33,342 bases of DNA from an uncultured Ectothiorhodospiraceae bacterium (GCA_945787715.1 CALZJE010000038.1:1-33342); one strand, 5' to 3'. Positions 1 through 9,566 are shown, counted from the stretch's first letter. A program made the numbers and translations. Notes: generated by a model from the sequence alone, not told the origin.

Positions 1-1321
1 ACACCAATGGCAAGATCAACAGTGGTTAGAGCAACGTCAAAACCAAAACTGGCAACACGCTCCCGTATCTGTTTACGAAGTACACCTTGGATCATGGAAG
101 CGCGACAGTAATCACCATTTCATGAACTACCGCGATCTTGCGCATGAGCTTGCTGCCTTTGTAAATGAAGCAGGTTTCACCCATATTGAACTGCTACCTA
201 TCACAGAACACCCCTTTGATGGCTCCTGGGGTTATCAAACCCTGGGTTATTTTGCACCCACCAGCCGATTTGGCTCCCCCGACGATTTTCGATACTTTGT
301 TGATTATATGCATCAACACAATATTGGCATTATTCTCGACTGGGTGCCTGCTCACTTTCCCACCGATAGCCACGGCCTAGCACGATATGACGGAACTGCG
401 CTCTACGAACATGAGGACCCACGTAAAGGTGAGCATCGCGACTGGGGTACATACATCTACAATTACGGTCGGAATGAGGTGAAAAACTTTTTGATCGCCA
501 GCGCACTCTACTGGCTTGAAGAGTTTCACCTTGATGGACTACGCGTAGACGCTGTCGCGTCTATGCTCTACCTCGATTATTCACGCGAAGCCAATGATTG
601 GATACCCAATGAACACGGCGGCAACGAAAACTTTGAAGCCATTGAGTTCTTAAAGCACGACAAACTCACCTTTGGTCTGATGTACGCTTTTAGTGAAAAC
701 TTCATGTTACCATTTTCTCATGATGAAGTGGTGCACGGCAAAAGCTCAATGATTGAAAAAATGCCAGGGGATGAATGGCAAAAATTTGCCAATTTGCGTT
801 TACTCTATACGTTTATGCTCACATATCCTGGTAAAAAATTGTTATTTATGGGCAATGAGTTTGCGCAATACAGTGAGTGGAATGAAGCAACAGAATTGAG
901 CTGGCATTTATTGAATGGCGTTATGCATCAAGGCATTCTCAAACTGCTCTCAACACTAAATCGCTTTTATCGAGAAAATTCAGCGTTACATTATTACGAT
1001 TTTGATGGTCAAGGTTTTCAGTGGCTAAACTGTGAAGACAACCAAAACTCTGTGATTAGTTATCTACGTAAACACGACAATCAACATTTTTTAATCGTAT
1101 TAAACTTTACACCAGTGCCAAGAAAGAACTATCGATTGGGAGTTCCCCGCCTTGGTCGCTATACTGAACACTTTAACTCCGATTCAGAGTTTTATGCAGG
1201 CAGCAACTTCCATACAATAAAAGAAGTAAGCACGACAAATCAGGGGCACATGGGTTTCGAACACTCTATAACACTCGATTTACCACCACTGGGCGGTTTA
1301 ATTTATCATTATCATGAATAG
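1..1321 (+). CDS. glgB: 1,4-alpha-glucan branching enzyme GlgB, 3' part, internally deleted
   Basis: The frame is open from base 2, so the gene starts left of the window; 439 C-terminal residues are visible against about 730 for the family. GlgB makes alpha-1,6 branches in glycogen (GH13). Family motifs seen are [10 protein letters not shown] (codons from about base 74), YNYGR, the nucleophile motif [18 protein letters not shown] and [10 protein letters not shown]. After EAIEFLK (to base 655) the frame jumps straight to HDKLTFG. In E. coli GlgB about 63 residues lie between these blocks, including the MAEES segment with the general acid/base Glu458. The deletion is in frame, so the rest reads normally to a TAA at 1319. 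The first triad Asp (405 in E. coli) and the third (526) are kept. As written, the protein should be catalytically dead. The family call is certain; whether the deletion is real or an assembly error cannot be told from here. Confidence 0.93.
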   Translation, partial: HQWQDQQWLEQRQNQNWQHAPVSVYEVHLGSWKRDSNHHFMNYRDLAHELAAFVNEAGFTHIELLPITEHPFDGSWGYQTLGYFAPTSRFGSPDDFRYFVDYMHQHNIGIILDWVPAHFPTDSHGLARYDGTALYEHEDPRKGEHRDWGTYIYNYGRNEVKNFLIASALYWLEEFHLDGLRVDAVASMLYLDYSREANDWIPNEHGGNENFEAIEFLKHDKLTFGLMYAFSENFMLPFSHDEVVHGKSSMIEKMPGDEWQKFANLRLLYTFMLTYPGKKLLFMGNEFAQYSEWNEATELSWHLLNGVMHQGILKLLSTLNRFYRENSALHYYDFDGQGFQWLNCEDNQNSVISYLRKHDNQHFLIVLNFTPVPRKNYRLGVPRLGRYTEHFNSDSEFYAGSNFHTIKEVSTTNQGHMGFEHSITLDLPPLGGLIYHYHE

Positions 1322-1428
1322 CGAATTGACACACAACACAACAAAACTTCAACTTAAAGCTATATAAAACGTGATGACATAACATGTGTAAAAAAAACCT
1401 AAGTTAAACGAGTAACTTTAATATCATT

Positions 1429-1600
1429 TGCTAGGAGGCTGTCGGGCATAGGATTAATCTACTGCGGAAAAGCTAATTTGATCAGATTTTTTGCTCCTTT
1501 AACGGCGAATAGCCACGGCTATTAACCTCAAACGAACAAAAAATCTGCTTAAAATAATTTTCCCTCGCTACGATCACCTAAGTTCGACAGCCTCCTAGCA
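1429..1600. mobile_element. MITE-like foldback element between glgB and pgi
   Basis: The left end TGCTAGGAGGCTGTCG (1429-1444) is repeated exactly inverted at 1585-1600. The ends include CTAG, which may be a palindromic target site. Inside is a second pair of arms, CAGATTTTTTG and CAAAAAATCTG, around a core AATAGCC-AC-GGCTATT. The whole unit can fold into one long hairpin of about 170 nt. There is no ORF of useful size, which fits a non-autonomous miniature transposable element or a large REP-like repeat. It ends 34 bp before the pgi start codon. No transposase is visible in the window. Confidence 0.7.
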
Positions 1601-1634
1601 TGCAAAATAACCAGCAATCCATTAGGAGACAGTT

Positions 1635-2957
1635 GTGACTAATCTTTCACGTCTTTCAATTGATAACACTAACCTGACAAGCACCGGTATTGGAAAAGGT
1701 GGCGTTTCAGACGATGATGTCATCGCCTTATCACCAAAACTCGACTCTTTGCGAAATCGCATCCAAAAATGGATAGACTCCAGGCAACCAACAATTTTAA
1801 ACCTTCCCTTTACCAACAATCTCGAAGAGATTAAAGAAAAGGGACAGGATATCGCGCATAATTTTAAACGAACGGTTGTATTTGGTATTGGTGGCTCGTC
1901 ACTCGGCGGTGAAATGCTCGTTCGTACTTTGGGCGACTCCACCCCAAAAAACACAGTTTCTTTCTATGACAATGTTGATCCGTCTACTATGGTCGAGCTA
2001 GAAACTGTTGACTGGCATGAAACTCTACTTCTTGTCATTTCCAAATCTGGAAATACGGCTGAAACCCTTAGCCAGTTTTTGACAATCCTACCCGTGATGG
2101 AACACGATTTAGGATTTAGTAAAGCAAAAGAGCACATTCTATTCATCACTGAAAATAAAGAAGGTGCCCTTTACCAATTAAGCAAAGAGCTTAAGATTGA
2201 AGTCATCGAACACCCTCCTGTCGGCGGCAGGTTTTCAGTTCTTTCTGTAGTCGGGCTACTACCAGCGTATGTTGGCGGCGTCGATATTGAAGGTGTTATG
2301 GAAGGTGCGCGCTCGATGGTACAGCGCTGTGCTACCAAAAACATTTTAGATAACCCTGCATTTTACAATGGCGCTGTTCAGTATCTACATGCAGAACAGA
2401 ATAGAACGATTAGCGTCGTTATGCCTTATGCAGACAATTTACGTTTTGTTGTGAACTGGTTTAGACAGCTATGGGCAGAAAGCCTCGGTAAAATCGACAA
2501 AAATGGCGTACACAAAGGGCTAACACCAACAGAAGCTCACGGTGTAACCGATCAACATTCACAATTACAATTACTCTTGGAAGGACCAGATGATAAGCTG
2601 GTTACTTTCATTACCGACCCTGGATTTCGATTCCGTGGACGTCGCATACCAATGCAATTTAAAGATATTCCTGCTATCGCACCATTAGCAGGACATACCA
2701 TTGGGGAGTTATTTTTAGCGGAGTTAAAAGCGACACGCACCACATTAAGCCGTCGTGGCCGCCCAAATCGAACACTTGCTTTATTAGAACGTGATGCGTA
2801 TGCATTGGGCGAACTAATCATCCTATTGGAAATGGAGACTATCGTTGTCGCGGAGCTCATGGGAGTTGATCCATTTGACCAGCCAGCTGTAGAAGAGAGT
2901 AAAGTATTAACACGAGAGTATTTAAGTGATATAAGCTCGGTTAGTGATTTAATATAA
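1635..2957 (+). CDS. pgi: glucose-6-phosphate isomerase (short bacterial type)
   Basis: 440 residues. It interconverts glucose-6-P and fructose-6-P in the cytoplasm. The N-terminal SIS half has the phosphate-binding loop FGIGGSSLGGEM and the block ISKSGNTAET. The C-terminal half carries FVVNWFRQLWAESLGK, which resembles the PGI signature and contains the catalytic Glu region, and VTDQHSQLQLLLEGP with the conserved His. The length matches the 440-450 residue type of Bacillus and Thermotoga rather than the 549-residue E. coli enzyme. The start is GTG at 1635, chosen for the AGGAGA ribosome site at 1624-1629. It lies downstream of glgB, a sensible sugar-phosphate pairing, but the foldback element separates the two. 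Its promoter must therefore lie in or very near that element unless read-through from glgB occurs. Confidence 0.93.
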   Translation: MTNLSRLSIDNTNLTSTGIGKGGVSDDDVIALSPKLDSLRNRIQKWIDSRQPTILNLPFTNNLEEIKEKGQDIAHNFKRTVVFGIGGSSLGGEMLVRTLGDSTPKNTVSFYDNVDPSTMVELETVDWHETLLLVISKSGNTAETLSQFLTILPVMEHDLGFSKAKEHILFITENKEGALYQLSKELKIEVIEHPPVGGRFSVLSVVGLLPAYVGGVDIEGVMEGARSMVQRCATKNILDNPAFYNGAVQYLHAEQNRTISVVMPYADNLRFVVNWFRQLWAESLGKIDKNGVHKGLTPTEAHGVTDQHSQLQLLLEGPDDKLVTFITDPGFRFRGRRIPMQFKDIPAIAPLAGHTIGELFLAELKATRTTLSRRGRPNRTLALLERDAYALGELIILLEMETIVVAELMGVDPFDQPAVEESKVLTREYLSDISSVSDLI

Positions 2958-2964
2958 TTTATCC

Positions 2965-2986
2965 CGGATATTTCAAGAAATATCCG
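2965..2986 (+). other. hairpin just after pgi
   Basis: CGGATATTT (2965-2973), loop CAAG, AAATATCCG (2978-2986). A perfect 9-bp stem without a T-run. It may assist termination or protect the 3' end, acting with the terminator next to it. Confidence 0.45.
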
Positions 2987-2998
2987 AGTTACATAATT

Positions 2999-3034
2999 CG
3001 CCAGAGAATCTATTATTTTCTGGCGTTATTTTTT
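2999..3034 (+). terminator. intrinsic terminator of pgi
   Basis: CGCCAGA (2999-3005) pairs with TCTGGCG (3019-3025) and is followed by TTATTTTTT. Stem plus T-run is a standard rho-independent terminator. It also separates pgi from the next gene. Confidence 0.75.
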
Positions 3035-3053
3035 GATTTTAAGCGATGCACAA

Positions 3054-3512
3054 ATGCTAAAAATAACTCTCATTCTCATATTTAGTTTTCTCTACAGCTT
3101 TCAAGTTTCTGCAGCAGAGGGTTTAATAATCTCCAAAAGTCGCTTTAAAGTTCCTCACACTGCAGATCGATTTAAAGGCATTGCTCAAAAAAACGGCTTA
3201 ATCATATTCAAGCATATTTTCCATTCGAACAATGCTCGGTCTGCTGGAAAAACTATCAGACCAATGGAGCTTGTTATTTTCGGTAACCCAAAAATTGGTT
3301 CTGAGCTTATGAAATGTAGCCCGACAATTGGTATCGACCTTCCTCAAAAGTTATTAGTTTGGCAGGATGAAATGGAACAAACTTGGATAGGTTACAATCA
3401 CCCTATTTACATCGCAGATAGACACCACCTAAACAAAGAATGCCGAACATATTTAAGTAAAATCGCCGATGCGTTAGCAATGTTTACAAAAAAAGCTAGC
3501 GGTATCGAATAA
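3054..3512 (+). CDS. exported DUF302 domain protein
   Basis: From ATG 3054 the protein has 152 residues. An upstream in-frame TTG at 3033 is possible, but the signal peptide begins cleanly at the ATG (MLKI, then a hydrophobic stretch, VSA-AEG cleavage). The mature part matches the DUF302 pattern: a RFKVPHTADRFKGIAQKNG start, MELVIFGNPKIGSELM, then DLPQKLLVWQDE and YNHPIYIADRH. DUF302 proteins are small, often periplasmic, and of unknown function; some accompany redox genes. It has its own terminator upstream and no close partner downstream. The family call comes from motif memory and is fairly sure; no function is claimed. Confidence 0.78.
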   Translation: MLKITLILIFSFLYSFQVSAAEGLIISKSRFKVPHTADRFKGIAQKNGLIIFKHIFHSNNARSAGKTIRPMELVIFGNPKIGSELMKCSPTIGIDLPQKLLVWQDEMEQTWIGYNHPIYIADRHHLNKECRTYLSKIADALAMFTKKASGIE

Positions 3513-3865
3513 CGCACAATCATCAACTTCACATCAAAATATTGTTTTAGCCCAGATATATTATGAATTATGCGAATTAGTCTTAACAAATCTAATAGCT
3601 ATAGTTTTGGGCCAGTGCAAACCCTAAATATCAGCGTCAGAAAAAAGTAAAACTTGTCGCTAAGAAAATAACTCTGCAATACCGATCAATAAACAACCCA
3701 TCCGGAGATTGTTGAACAATTGCAGCTTTCAGACGCTCAACCTAATTTATTGGCGGCAAAACTCCCCCTATCTTACTGATAATTAAGGCGGGTAAATATA
3801 TGCTATACATAAAGACAAATATTAACTAGAATATGTTATACATTGTAAAACAATCAAGGCGCACT
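3513..3865. other. intergenic region, no clear gene
   Basis: AT-rich spacer of about 350 bp. A 28-codon stretch at 3693-3776 reads like protein (HPEIVEQLQLSD...) but has a stop on each side and no start codon. No repeats or convincing promoter boxes were seen. Confidence 0.4.
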
Positions 3866-4684
3866 ATGTTAAATTTAAATATAAAGACACTGTCACTAAC
3901 CATTATTCTTTCACAAATAACACTCTCTTCATATGCTAATCAAAATAGCCCACTGATTGAAAGCTCTGCCGAATCTATTGTTGCTCATTGCGATAATAAA
4001 TACCCTGGTGAGAACCAAACAACACAATTAAGTGTCACCGTAAAAAACCGCTTAGGCAGTGAACAGAAAGCAGTCTATAAACGTTTTTGGCAAAAAACCA
4101 AAGATGAACAAGAGCAAATGACACTATTCACTATCACACCTTTGGACGCAAAAAATACAGCTTTCATGCAATACACTTATCCTGCCTCGCTGAATAAAGA
4201 TACTGAGCAGTGGATCTATCTTCCCAATTTACGGAAGCTAAAAAGGATAACCATCCGCGATTTGAGCGATAGCTTTCTGGGATCCGACCTTACACATGAC
4301 GACATTAGACTTCGCCTCCCTGAGGACGATACGCACAAACTCGTGCGTGTCAAAGATGGAAAAAAGGTTAAACATTTTTTGATCGAAAGCGTCCCTAATG
4401 AGAAAGAGTCTATGTATTCAAAAAAAGTAGTGCACTATGTTTTGGAAAAAATGAGTGGCCATTGCTTAAAACTAAACATTGCTTATTATGATAAAAAAGG
4501 AAGCCCACTTAAAAAACAAAAAAATACTTGGCAGAGAGTTAAAAATGCATGGCTTTGGGAGCGTGTAGAGGTAGTCAACACCCAAACCTTCAGCTCATCG
4601 TTATTTGAAGTGAAAAACCCTGAAGTAAACGAAGGTGTTGACGAAAAATGGTTTACAGTTAGAGCTCTAAAAAAAGGGCTTTAA
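3866..4684 (+). CDS. outer membrane lipoprotein-sorting (LolA-like) protein
   Basis: From ATG 3866 this is 272 residues with a signal peptide (MLNLNIKTLSLTIILSQ..., cleavage near SSYA-NQ). An ATG at 3833 would add 11 charged residues ahead of the signal and is less likely. The body fits the LolA-like fold of the uncharacterised TP0789 type: FMQYTYP, EQWIYLPNLRKLKRI, SFLGSDLTHDDI and a late VVHYVLEKMSGHCLKLNIAYYDKKG block. Relatives often sit next to RND/MMPL exporters and are thought to carry lipids or hydrophobic molecules in the periplasm. No exporter is present here, so the partner is unknown. The fold assignment is good; the cargo is not known. Confidence 0.75.
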   Translation: MLNLNIKTLSLTIILSQITLSSYANQNSPLIESSAESIVAHCDNKYPGENQTTQLSVTVKNRLGSEQKAVYKRFWQKTKDEQEQMTLFTITPLDAKNTAFMQYTYPASLNKDTEQWIYLPNLRKLKRITIRDLSDSFLGSDLTHDDIRLRLPEDDTHKLVRVKDGKKVKHFLIESVPNEKESMYSKKVVHYVLEKMSGHCLKLNIAYYDKKGSPLKKQKNTWQRVKNAWLWERVEVVNTQTFSSSLFEVKNPEVNEGVDEKWFTVRALKKGL

Positions 4685-5002
4685 TTTTTCATCACGCTTG
4701 ATCTGAGTAATTAGCAGCTTTTTTCAACATTGCTCCGATAAATCAAACATATATGACAGACTTCTTTTACCCAAACGAATTACCTGAAAATTCATTGTAA
4801 ATGGATGCAAATTCATGAAGCAATCACAAAAGCTCCACGCCAATCAATAACACCAACCGTATTTCTTATTCCGGATTCATATAGCTCGCGCAAAGTACTA
4901 TAATTCCTTTTAGAAACTCCAACAGCGCTTGACCTTACTTGATAATTACGTGAAATGCAGCGTAACTATTAACAATTTCGATCGTCACAAACGAGATTAC
5001 GA
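4685..5002. other. intergenic region, nothing recognised
   Basis: About 320 bp of AT-rich sequence. No ORF with a start and ribosome site, no long repeat and no terminator with a T-run was found. It must hold the promoter of the gene at 5003. Confidence 0.4.
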
Positions 5003-5548
5003 ATGAATCGGCTACAGGAAAACGAACTGACCTCACAGCAAAAAAGGAAACTAATGAGGCAAAGCACTTTACTATCACTCATTGGAATTTCCTTTGCTGC
5101 TGTAGCTACAATCTACATAGTTTCTAGTAGTCCATCGATTAAAACCCACTATGAATCAGCCATTAAACCAGGAACCGATCCGCATTTAACTATTGCAGCA
5201 TTCACGAAGAACAAACTAGGTAGTTTTAGTGAAGTAAACTCACTATTAAATGAAGGTGAAACCGTAATATTCAAAGCGTCCACAGTTACCCCTATACATG
5301 TAGCACTATTAAGATCAACAAATAATCAAACGCCTTCAGCAGTGTTTGATGTGTTAATTCCGCCTGGGGAAAATAAGCTCTTGGAAAAAGCGGGAGACAA
5401 ATATATTTATACAATCAATCAGCAGGATAAAAACCTAAAATTTTGTGTTATTTATGCTGAGTCACGAAATCTGCTTGCAGAACGCCTTGTAAAACTTGAT
5501 GACATTTGGTCGACAATCCCTGAAACAGCTTGTTTAACATTAAGATAA
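5003..5548 (+). CDS. hypothetical single-pass membrane protein
   Basis: 181 residues, not recognised. A basic, Gln/Lys-rich N-terminus (residues 1-22) precedes one hydrophobic segment at about 23-43 (TLLSLIGISFAAVATIYIV), followed by about 135 residues expected in the periplasm. That part is mixed beta-like sequence with two Cys (CVIY and ETACLTLR). The layout resembles small membrane-anchored sensor or anti-sigma-type domains, but no motif supports a function. It ends 9 bp inside the 3' end of yifB on the other strand, a tail-to-tail overlap. Codon use looks like its neighbours, so the ORF is probably real. Confidence 0.6.
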   Translation: MNRLQENELTSQQKRKLMRQSTLLSLIGISFAAVATIYIVSSSPSIKTHYESAIKPGTDPHLTIAAFTKNKLGSFSEVNSLLNEGETVIFKASTVTPIHVALLRSTNNQTPSAVFDVLIPPGENKLLEKAGDKYIYTINQQDKNLKFCVIYAESRNLLAERLVKLDDIWSTIPETACLTLR

Positions 5549-7048
5549 TGCGCGATCTAAGCGACGATAACTAACTGCTTCCGCAAGATCTTCAATTTCA
5601 ATTTTATCACTGCGGCGTAAATCAGCGATAGTACGAGCAACTTTTAATACACGGTGGTATGCTCTGTTTGAGAGGCTGAGTTTTTCGATGGTCTTCATTA
5701 AAAATGTATGCTCCCCATCTCTTAACTTACAACTCTTTTCAATATCTTCTACACTCATTTGCGCATTACACTTACCTGAACGGGAAACTTGTCGGCGGCG
5801 ACACTCTTCAACCCGCTGTTTAATCTCTTCACTTGCTTCTACTTGATCGCCAGAAACCTGTGTAGAAATATTCTTAACGCGCGGTACTTCAATATGAATA
5901 TCAATACGATCCAACATTGGGCCGGAAATTTTATTTCTATAACGCGCAACCTTTTCCTCACTGCAATGACACTTACCACTACTATCACCATAATAACCAC
6001 AAGGACACGGGTTCATCGCAGCAATCAGCTGGAATTTTGCAGGAAACTCGGCCTGTCTTGCAGCCCGGGAAATAACAATTCGGCCAGATTCCAGCGGTTC
6101 TCTCAAAACCTCCAGCACTTGTCGATTAAACTCTGGAAACTCGTCTAAAAATAAAATGCCATGATGAGCTAATGAGATCTCACCCGGTTTTGGATTACTT
6201 CCTCCACCCACTAATGCCGCACCAGATGCTGTGTGATGAGGCGCACGGAAAGGCCGTTGTTTCCACCCAGAGGCATCAAAACCTTGACTGCTAATGGATT
6301 GAATTGCTGCTGACTCGGTTGCCTCTTCTTCAGACATTTCAGGAAGAATACCTGGTATTCGACTTGCTAACATGGTTTTTCCTGTACCTGGTGGACCAAC
6401 CATTAGTAGACTATGACCTCCAGCAGCAGCCACTTCCAACGCTCGTTTCGCGTGGTACTGAAATTTGACATCTTTCATATCAGCGACACGTCTTAGCTTA
6501 ATTTCTGAGGTATTAGCTTGGTTAAGTAAGAGCTTTTGCTGTCCACTTAAATGCTGACAGACTTCTAACAAATTATTCGCTGAATATATTTCCAGGCCAT
6601 TTATTAGTCCAGCTTCACAAGTGTTTTCGTTCGGCAAAATGAGTTTACGACCAGCTAGCTTACATTGCATAGCAACTGGCAATAAACCAGACACAGGCCG
6701 TATATCACCACCTAAAGCGAGTTCACCAATAAATTCATATTTCTTGATATCAGATGCTTCAATCTGACCTGACGCCAGCAAAACCCCGATTGCAATTGCA
6801 AGGTCAAATCGTGCTCCTTCTTTCGGTAAATCGGCAGGAGCAAGATTAATCGTGATTCTTTTAGCCGGAAAGCTAAAATGAGAATTAACAATTGCACTTC
6901 TCACTCTGTCTTTACTTTCTTTTACCGCAGCTTCAGCTAATCCAACAATCGATAAGCCAGGTAAACCATTTGCCACATGAACTTCAACTGTTACCAATGG
7001 TGCAGACACACCAACCCCAGCTCGACAATAAGTAACAGCTAATGACAT
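5540..7048 (-). CDS. YifB/ComM family Mg-chelatase-like AAA+ ATPase
   Basis: 502 residues, the usual length. An N-terminal ChlI-like fold domain (residues 1-130, with GLSIVGLAEAAVKESKDRV) precedes the AAA+ core with Walker A GPPGTGKT (218-225) and Walker B ILFLDEF (about 298-304). The block NPCPCGYYGD, the PMLDRIDIHIEVP stretch and a C-terminal lid (YHRVLKVARTIADL) follow. The Vibrio cholerae homologue ComM is a hexameric helicase that aids branch migration of incoming single-stranded DNA during natural transformation; that is family knowledge. The ATG at 7048 lies 8 bp after the ubiK stop, so the two are probably one transcript, an arrangement common in gammaproteobacteria. Confidence 0.93.
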   Translation of the reverse strand: MSLAVTYCRAGVGVSAPLVTVEVHVANGLPGLSIVGLAEAAVKESKDRVRSAIVNSHFSFPAKRITINLAPADLPKEGARFDLAIAIGVLLASGQIEASDIKKYEFIGELALGGDIRPVSGLLPVAMQCKLAGRKLILPNENTCEAGLINGLEIYSANNLLEVCQHLSGQQKLLLNQANTSEIKLRRVADMKDVKFQYHAKRALEVAAAGGHSLLMVGPPGTGKTMLASRIPGILPEMSEEEATESAAIQSISSQGFDASGWKQRPFRAPHHTASGAALVGGGSNPKPGEISLAHHGILFLDEFPEFNRQVLEVLREPLESGRIVISRAARQAEFPAKFQLIAAMNPCPCGYYGDSSGKCHCSEEKVARYRNKISGPMLDRIDIHIEVPRVKNISTQVSGDQVEASEEIKQRVEECRRRQVSRSGKCNAQMSVEDIEKSCKLRDGEHTFLMKTIEKLSLSNRAYHRVLKVARTIADLRRSDKIEIEDLAEAVSYRRLDRALS

Positions 7049-7056
7049 AACGACTG

Positions 7057-7317
7057 TTAACTTTCTACTTTCTGTTGAATTGCCGCTTCTAAAACAGCAA
7101 CTTGTTTTTCCAACTGTTCCAGCTTTTCTCTGGTACGGGTTAAAACTGCAGATTGCACATCAAATTCTTCTCTCGTCACCAAATCCATTCGTGAAAAACT
7201 ATTCTGCAAAACTGTTTTAAAATTCTTCTCAATGTCTTTTTGAACGCTTTGCAAACCTTCAGGTAGGAAAGCGCCTAATTTTTGAGATACATCATCTAGT
7301 ATTTTTGGATCAAGCAA
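7057..7317 (-). CDS. ubiK: ubiquinone biosynthesis accessory factor UbiK
   Basis: 86 residues, BMFP/YqiC family. The N-terminal amphipathic part (LDPKILDDVSQKLGAFLPEG) is followed by a linker with FSRMDLVTREEFDVQ and a C-terminal coiled coil (about 58-82, heptads of Leu/Val). Family members trimerise and help the Ubi complex make ubiquinone in aerobic conditions. The start is a TTG at 7317, chosen because AGGAG lies about 9 bases upstream and the family sequence begins at this point. It is first in a ubiK-yifB unit. Confidence 0.88.
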   Translation of the reverse strand: MLDPKILDDVSQKLGAFLPEGLQSVQKDIEKNFKTVLQNSFSRMDLVTREEFDVQSAVLTRTREKLEQLEKQVAVLEAAIQQKVES

Positions 7318-7987
<670 letters not shown>

Positions 7988-8008
7988 TTATTATTCGGAG
8001 GCAGTACT

Positions 8009-9259
8009 GTGAAAGAAGTATTAGAACTCGGTTACGCGCTGGATACATTTTATTTTCTCGTATCAGGTGCATTGGTTATGTGGATGGCTGCTGGTTTCGC
8101 TATGTTAGAAGCTGGTTTGGTCCGCGCAAAAAATACAGCAGAAATTCTTATTAAGAACATCGCTCTTTACGCCATAGCATGTATTATGTATCTGCTAATG
8201 GGCTACAGCATTATGTATGGAACTTCAGATAGCTCCATTATTCCAGATTTCGGTTTTCTAATTGGAATGGAGCACACATCCGATGCATTACATGCAGGCG
8301 GAGATGATGCACCTTACTATTCAAAACTCTCTGACTTTTTCTTCCAAGTTGTATTCGTAGCGACAGCGATGTCTATCGTTTCTGGCGCGGTTGCTGAGCG
8401 GATGAAGCTTTGGTCTTTCCTTGCCTTTGCCGTTGTAATGACTGGTTTTATCTATCCTGTACAAGGTTACTGGAAATGGGGTGGTGGTTTCCTAGATGCA
8501 GCAGGATTCCAAGACTTCGCAGGTTCTGGTGTTGTGCACATGTGTGGTGCCGCCGCTGCTCTTGCTGCGGTTATCGTTCTTGGAGCTCGTAAGGGGAAAT
8601 ACGGAAAAGATGGTTCAATCAACGCGATTCCCGGCGCAAATATGCCATTAGCAACTTTAGGAACTTTTATTCTTTGGTTGGGCTGGTTCGGATTTAACGG
8701 TGGTTCAGAATTGAAACTATCCAACTTTGATGAAGCTAACGCTGTTGCTTCAGTATTCGTAAACACCAACATGGCTGCTGCAGGTGGCGTTATCGCAGCG
8801 ATGATCGCATCAAGAATCCTGTTTGGTAAAACAGATTTAACCATGGCACTCAATGGCGCGTTAGCCGGACTAGTTGCAATCACGGCAGAACCTCTTGCTC
8901 CAACGCCGCTACTGGCAACAGTTATTGGTGCAATTGGCGGCTTGATAGTTGTATTTTCAATCGTTGGTTTAGACAAGTTGAAACTTGATGATCCTGTCGG
9001 TGCTATTTCAGTTCACGGTGTTGTTGGTATGTGGGGCTTGATCGCTGTTCTTTTCTCAAACGGCGACGCAACGATTGTTGGCCAGCTTACTGGTTTAGCG
9101 ACAATATTCGCCTGGACGTTCCTTGTTTCACTTCTGGTTTGGTATGTACTCAAACTTGTTATGGGCATCAGGGTTACTGAAGAAGAAGAATACAACGGTG
9201 TTGATCTTTCCGAGTGTGGAATGGAAGCTTACCCAGAGTTCACAGCTTCTACACGCTAA
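8009..9259 (+). CDS. amtB: ammonium transporter AmtB
   Basis: 416 residues with about 11 hydrophobic segments and no cleavable signal peptide. It moves ammonium/ammonia across the inner membrane as a trimer. The conserved channel histidines are His177 (SGVVHMCGAAAALA) and His336 (ISVHGVVGMWGL). Other family blocks are MLEAGLVRAKN at the start and the GFNGGSE stretch. The start is GTG 8009, supported by GGAGG at 7997-8001. Second gene of the glnK-amtB operon. Confidence 0.96.
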   Translation: MKEVLELGYALDTFYFLVSGALVMWMAAGFAMLEAGLVRAKNTAEILIKNIALYAIACIMYLLMGYSIMYGTSDSSIIPDFGFLIGMEHTSDALHAGGDDAPYYSKLSDFFFQVVFVATAMSIVSGAVAERMKLWSFLAFAVVMTGFIYPVQGYWKWGGGFLDAAGFQDFAGSGVVHMCGAAAALAAVIVLGARKGKYGKDGSINAIPGANMPLATLGTFILWLGWFGFNGGSELKLSNFDEANAVASVFVNTNMAAAGGVIAAMIASRILFGKTDLTMALNGALAGLVAITAEPLAPTPLLATVIGAIGGLIVVFSIVGLDKLKLDDPVGAISVHGVVGMWGLIAVLFSNGDATIVGQLTGLATIFAWTFLVSLLVWYVLKLVMGIRVTEEEEYNGVDLSECGMEAYPEFTASTR

Positions 9260-9280
9260 TTACAATAATAAAGCTGAAAG

Positions 9281-9312
9281 AAAAGCGAGTAGCGAAAGCT
9301 ACTCGCTTTTTT
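9281..9312 (+). terminator. intrinsic terminator of glnK-amtB
   Basis: A perfect 13-bp stem, AAAAGCGAGTAGC (9281-9293) with GCTACTCGCTTTT (9298-9310), GAAA tetraloop, then more T. It ends 16 bp before the converging CDGSH gene stop and can serve both strands because of the A-run on the left. Confidence 0.9.
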
Positions 9313-9327
9313 ATGCCCACTCATTTC

Positions 9328-9564
9328 TTACAAGCTGCCATGGCTACCATCACAGAACGGCTTATGCTCCGTATGTTTGCAACCACAAAGAAAAAGTGTT
9401 TTCGCTTCCTCAACCACAATCTCTACGGGTGAGAAATCTGTTCCTGCATGTGAGCCATCACAGAAAGGCTGAGATTTTGATTTTCCGCACGAACACCAGT
9501 GATAAGTTCCTGGCTCCACGTCAACAATATATGGTCCTGCTTGAGCAATTTCCGGCTTTGACAT
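9328..9564 (-). CDS. CDGSH iron-sulfur protein with two CDGSH motifs
   Basis: 78 residues with two complete motifs, CSCGKSKSQPFCDGSH and CGCKHTEHKPFCDGSH. Each gives three Cys and one His to bind a [2Fe-2S] cluster. Two motifs in one chain imply an internal pseudo-dimer with two clusters, as in mitoNEET-related type 2 bacterial proteins. It is probably cytoplasmic, as no signal or membrane segment is seen. The ATG at 9564 follows the speE stop by 2 bp, so the two are surely co-transcribed. A role in polyamine metabolism is not known; redox or Fe-S handling is the family-level guess. Confidence 0.9.
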   Translation of the reverse strand: MSKPEIAQAGPYIVDVEPGTYHWCSCGKSKSQPFCDGSHAGTDFSPVEIVVEEAKTLFLCGCKHTEHKPFCDGSHGSL

Positions 9565-9566
9565 TA

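Noticed and set aside
3693-3779. Short protein-like stretch HPEIVEQLQLSD... before the LolA-like gene
   Set aside because: It has stops on both sides, no start codon and only 28 codons. It could be a gene remnant but there is not enough to call one.
8467-8976. 169-codon minus-strand ORF inside amtB
   Set aside because: It is the antisense shadow of a highly conserved transporter gene, with low-complexity composition and no ribosome site.
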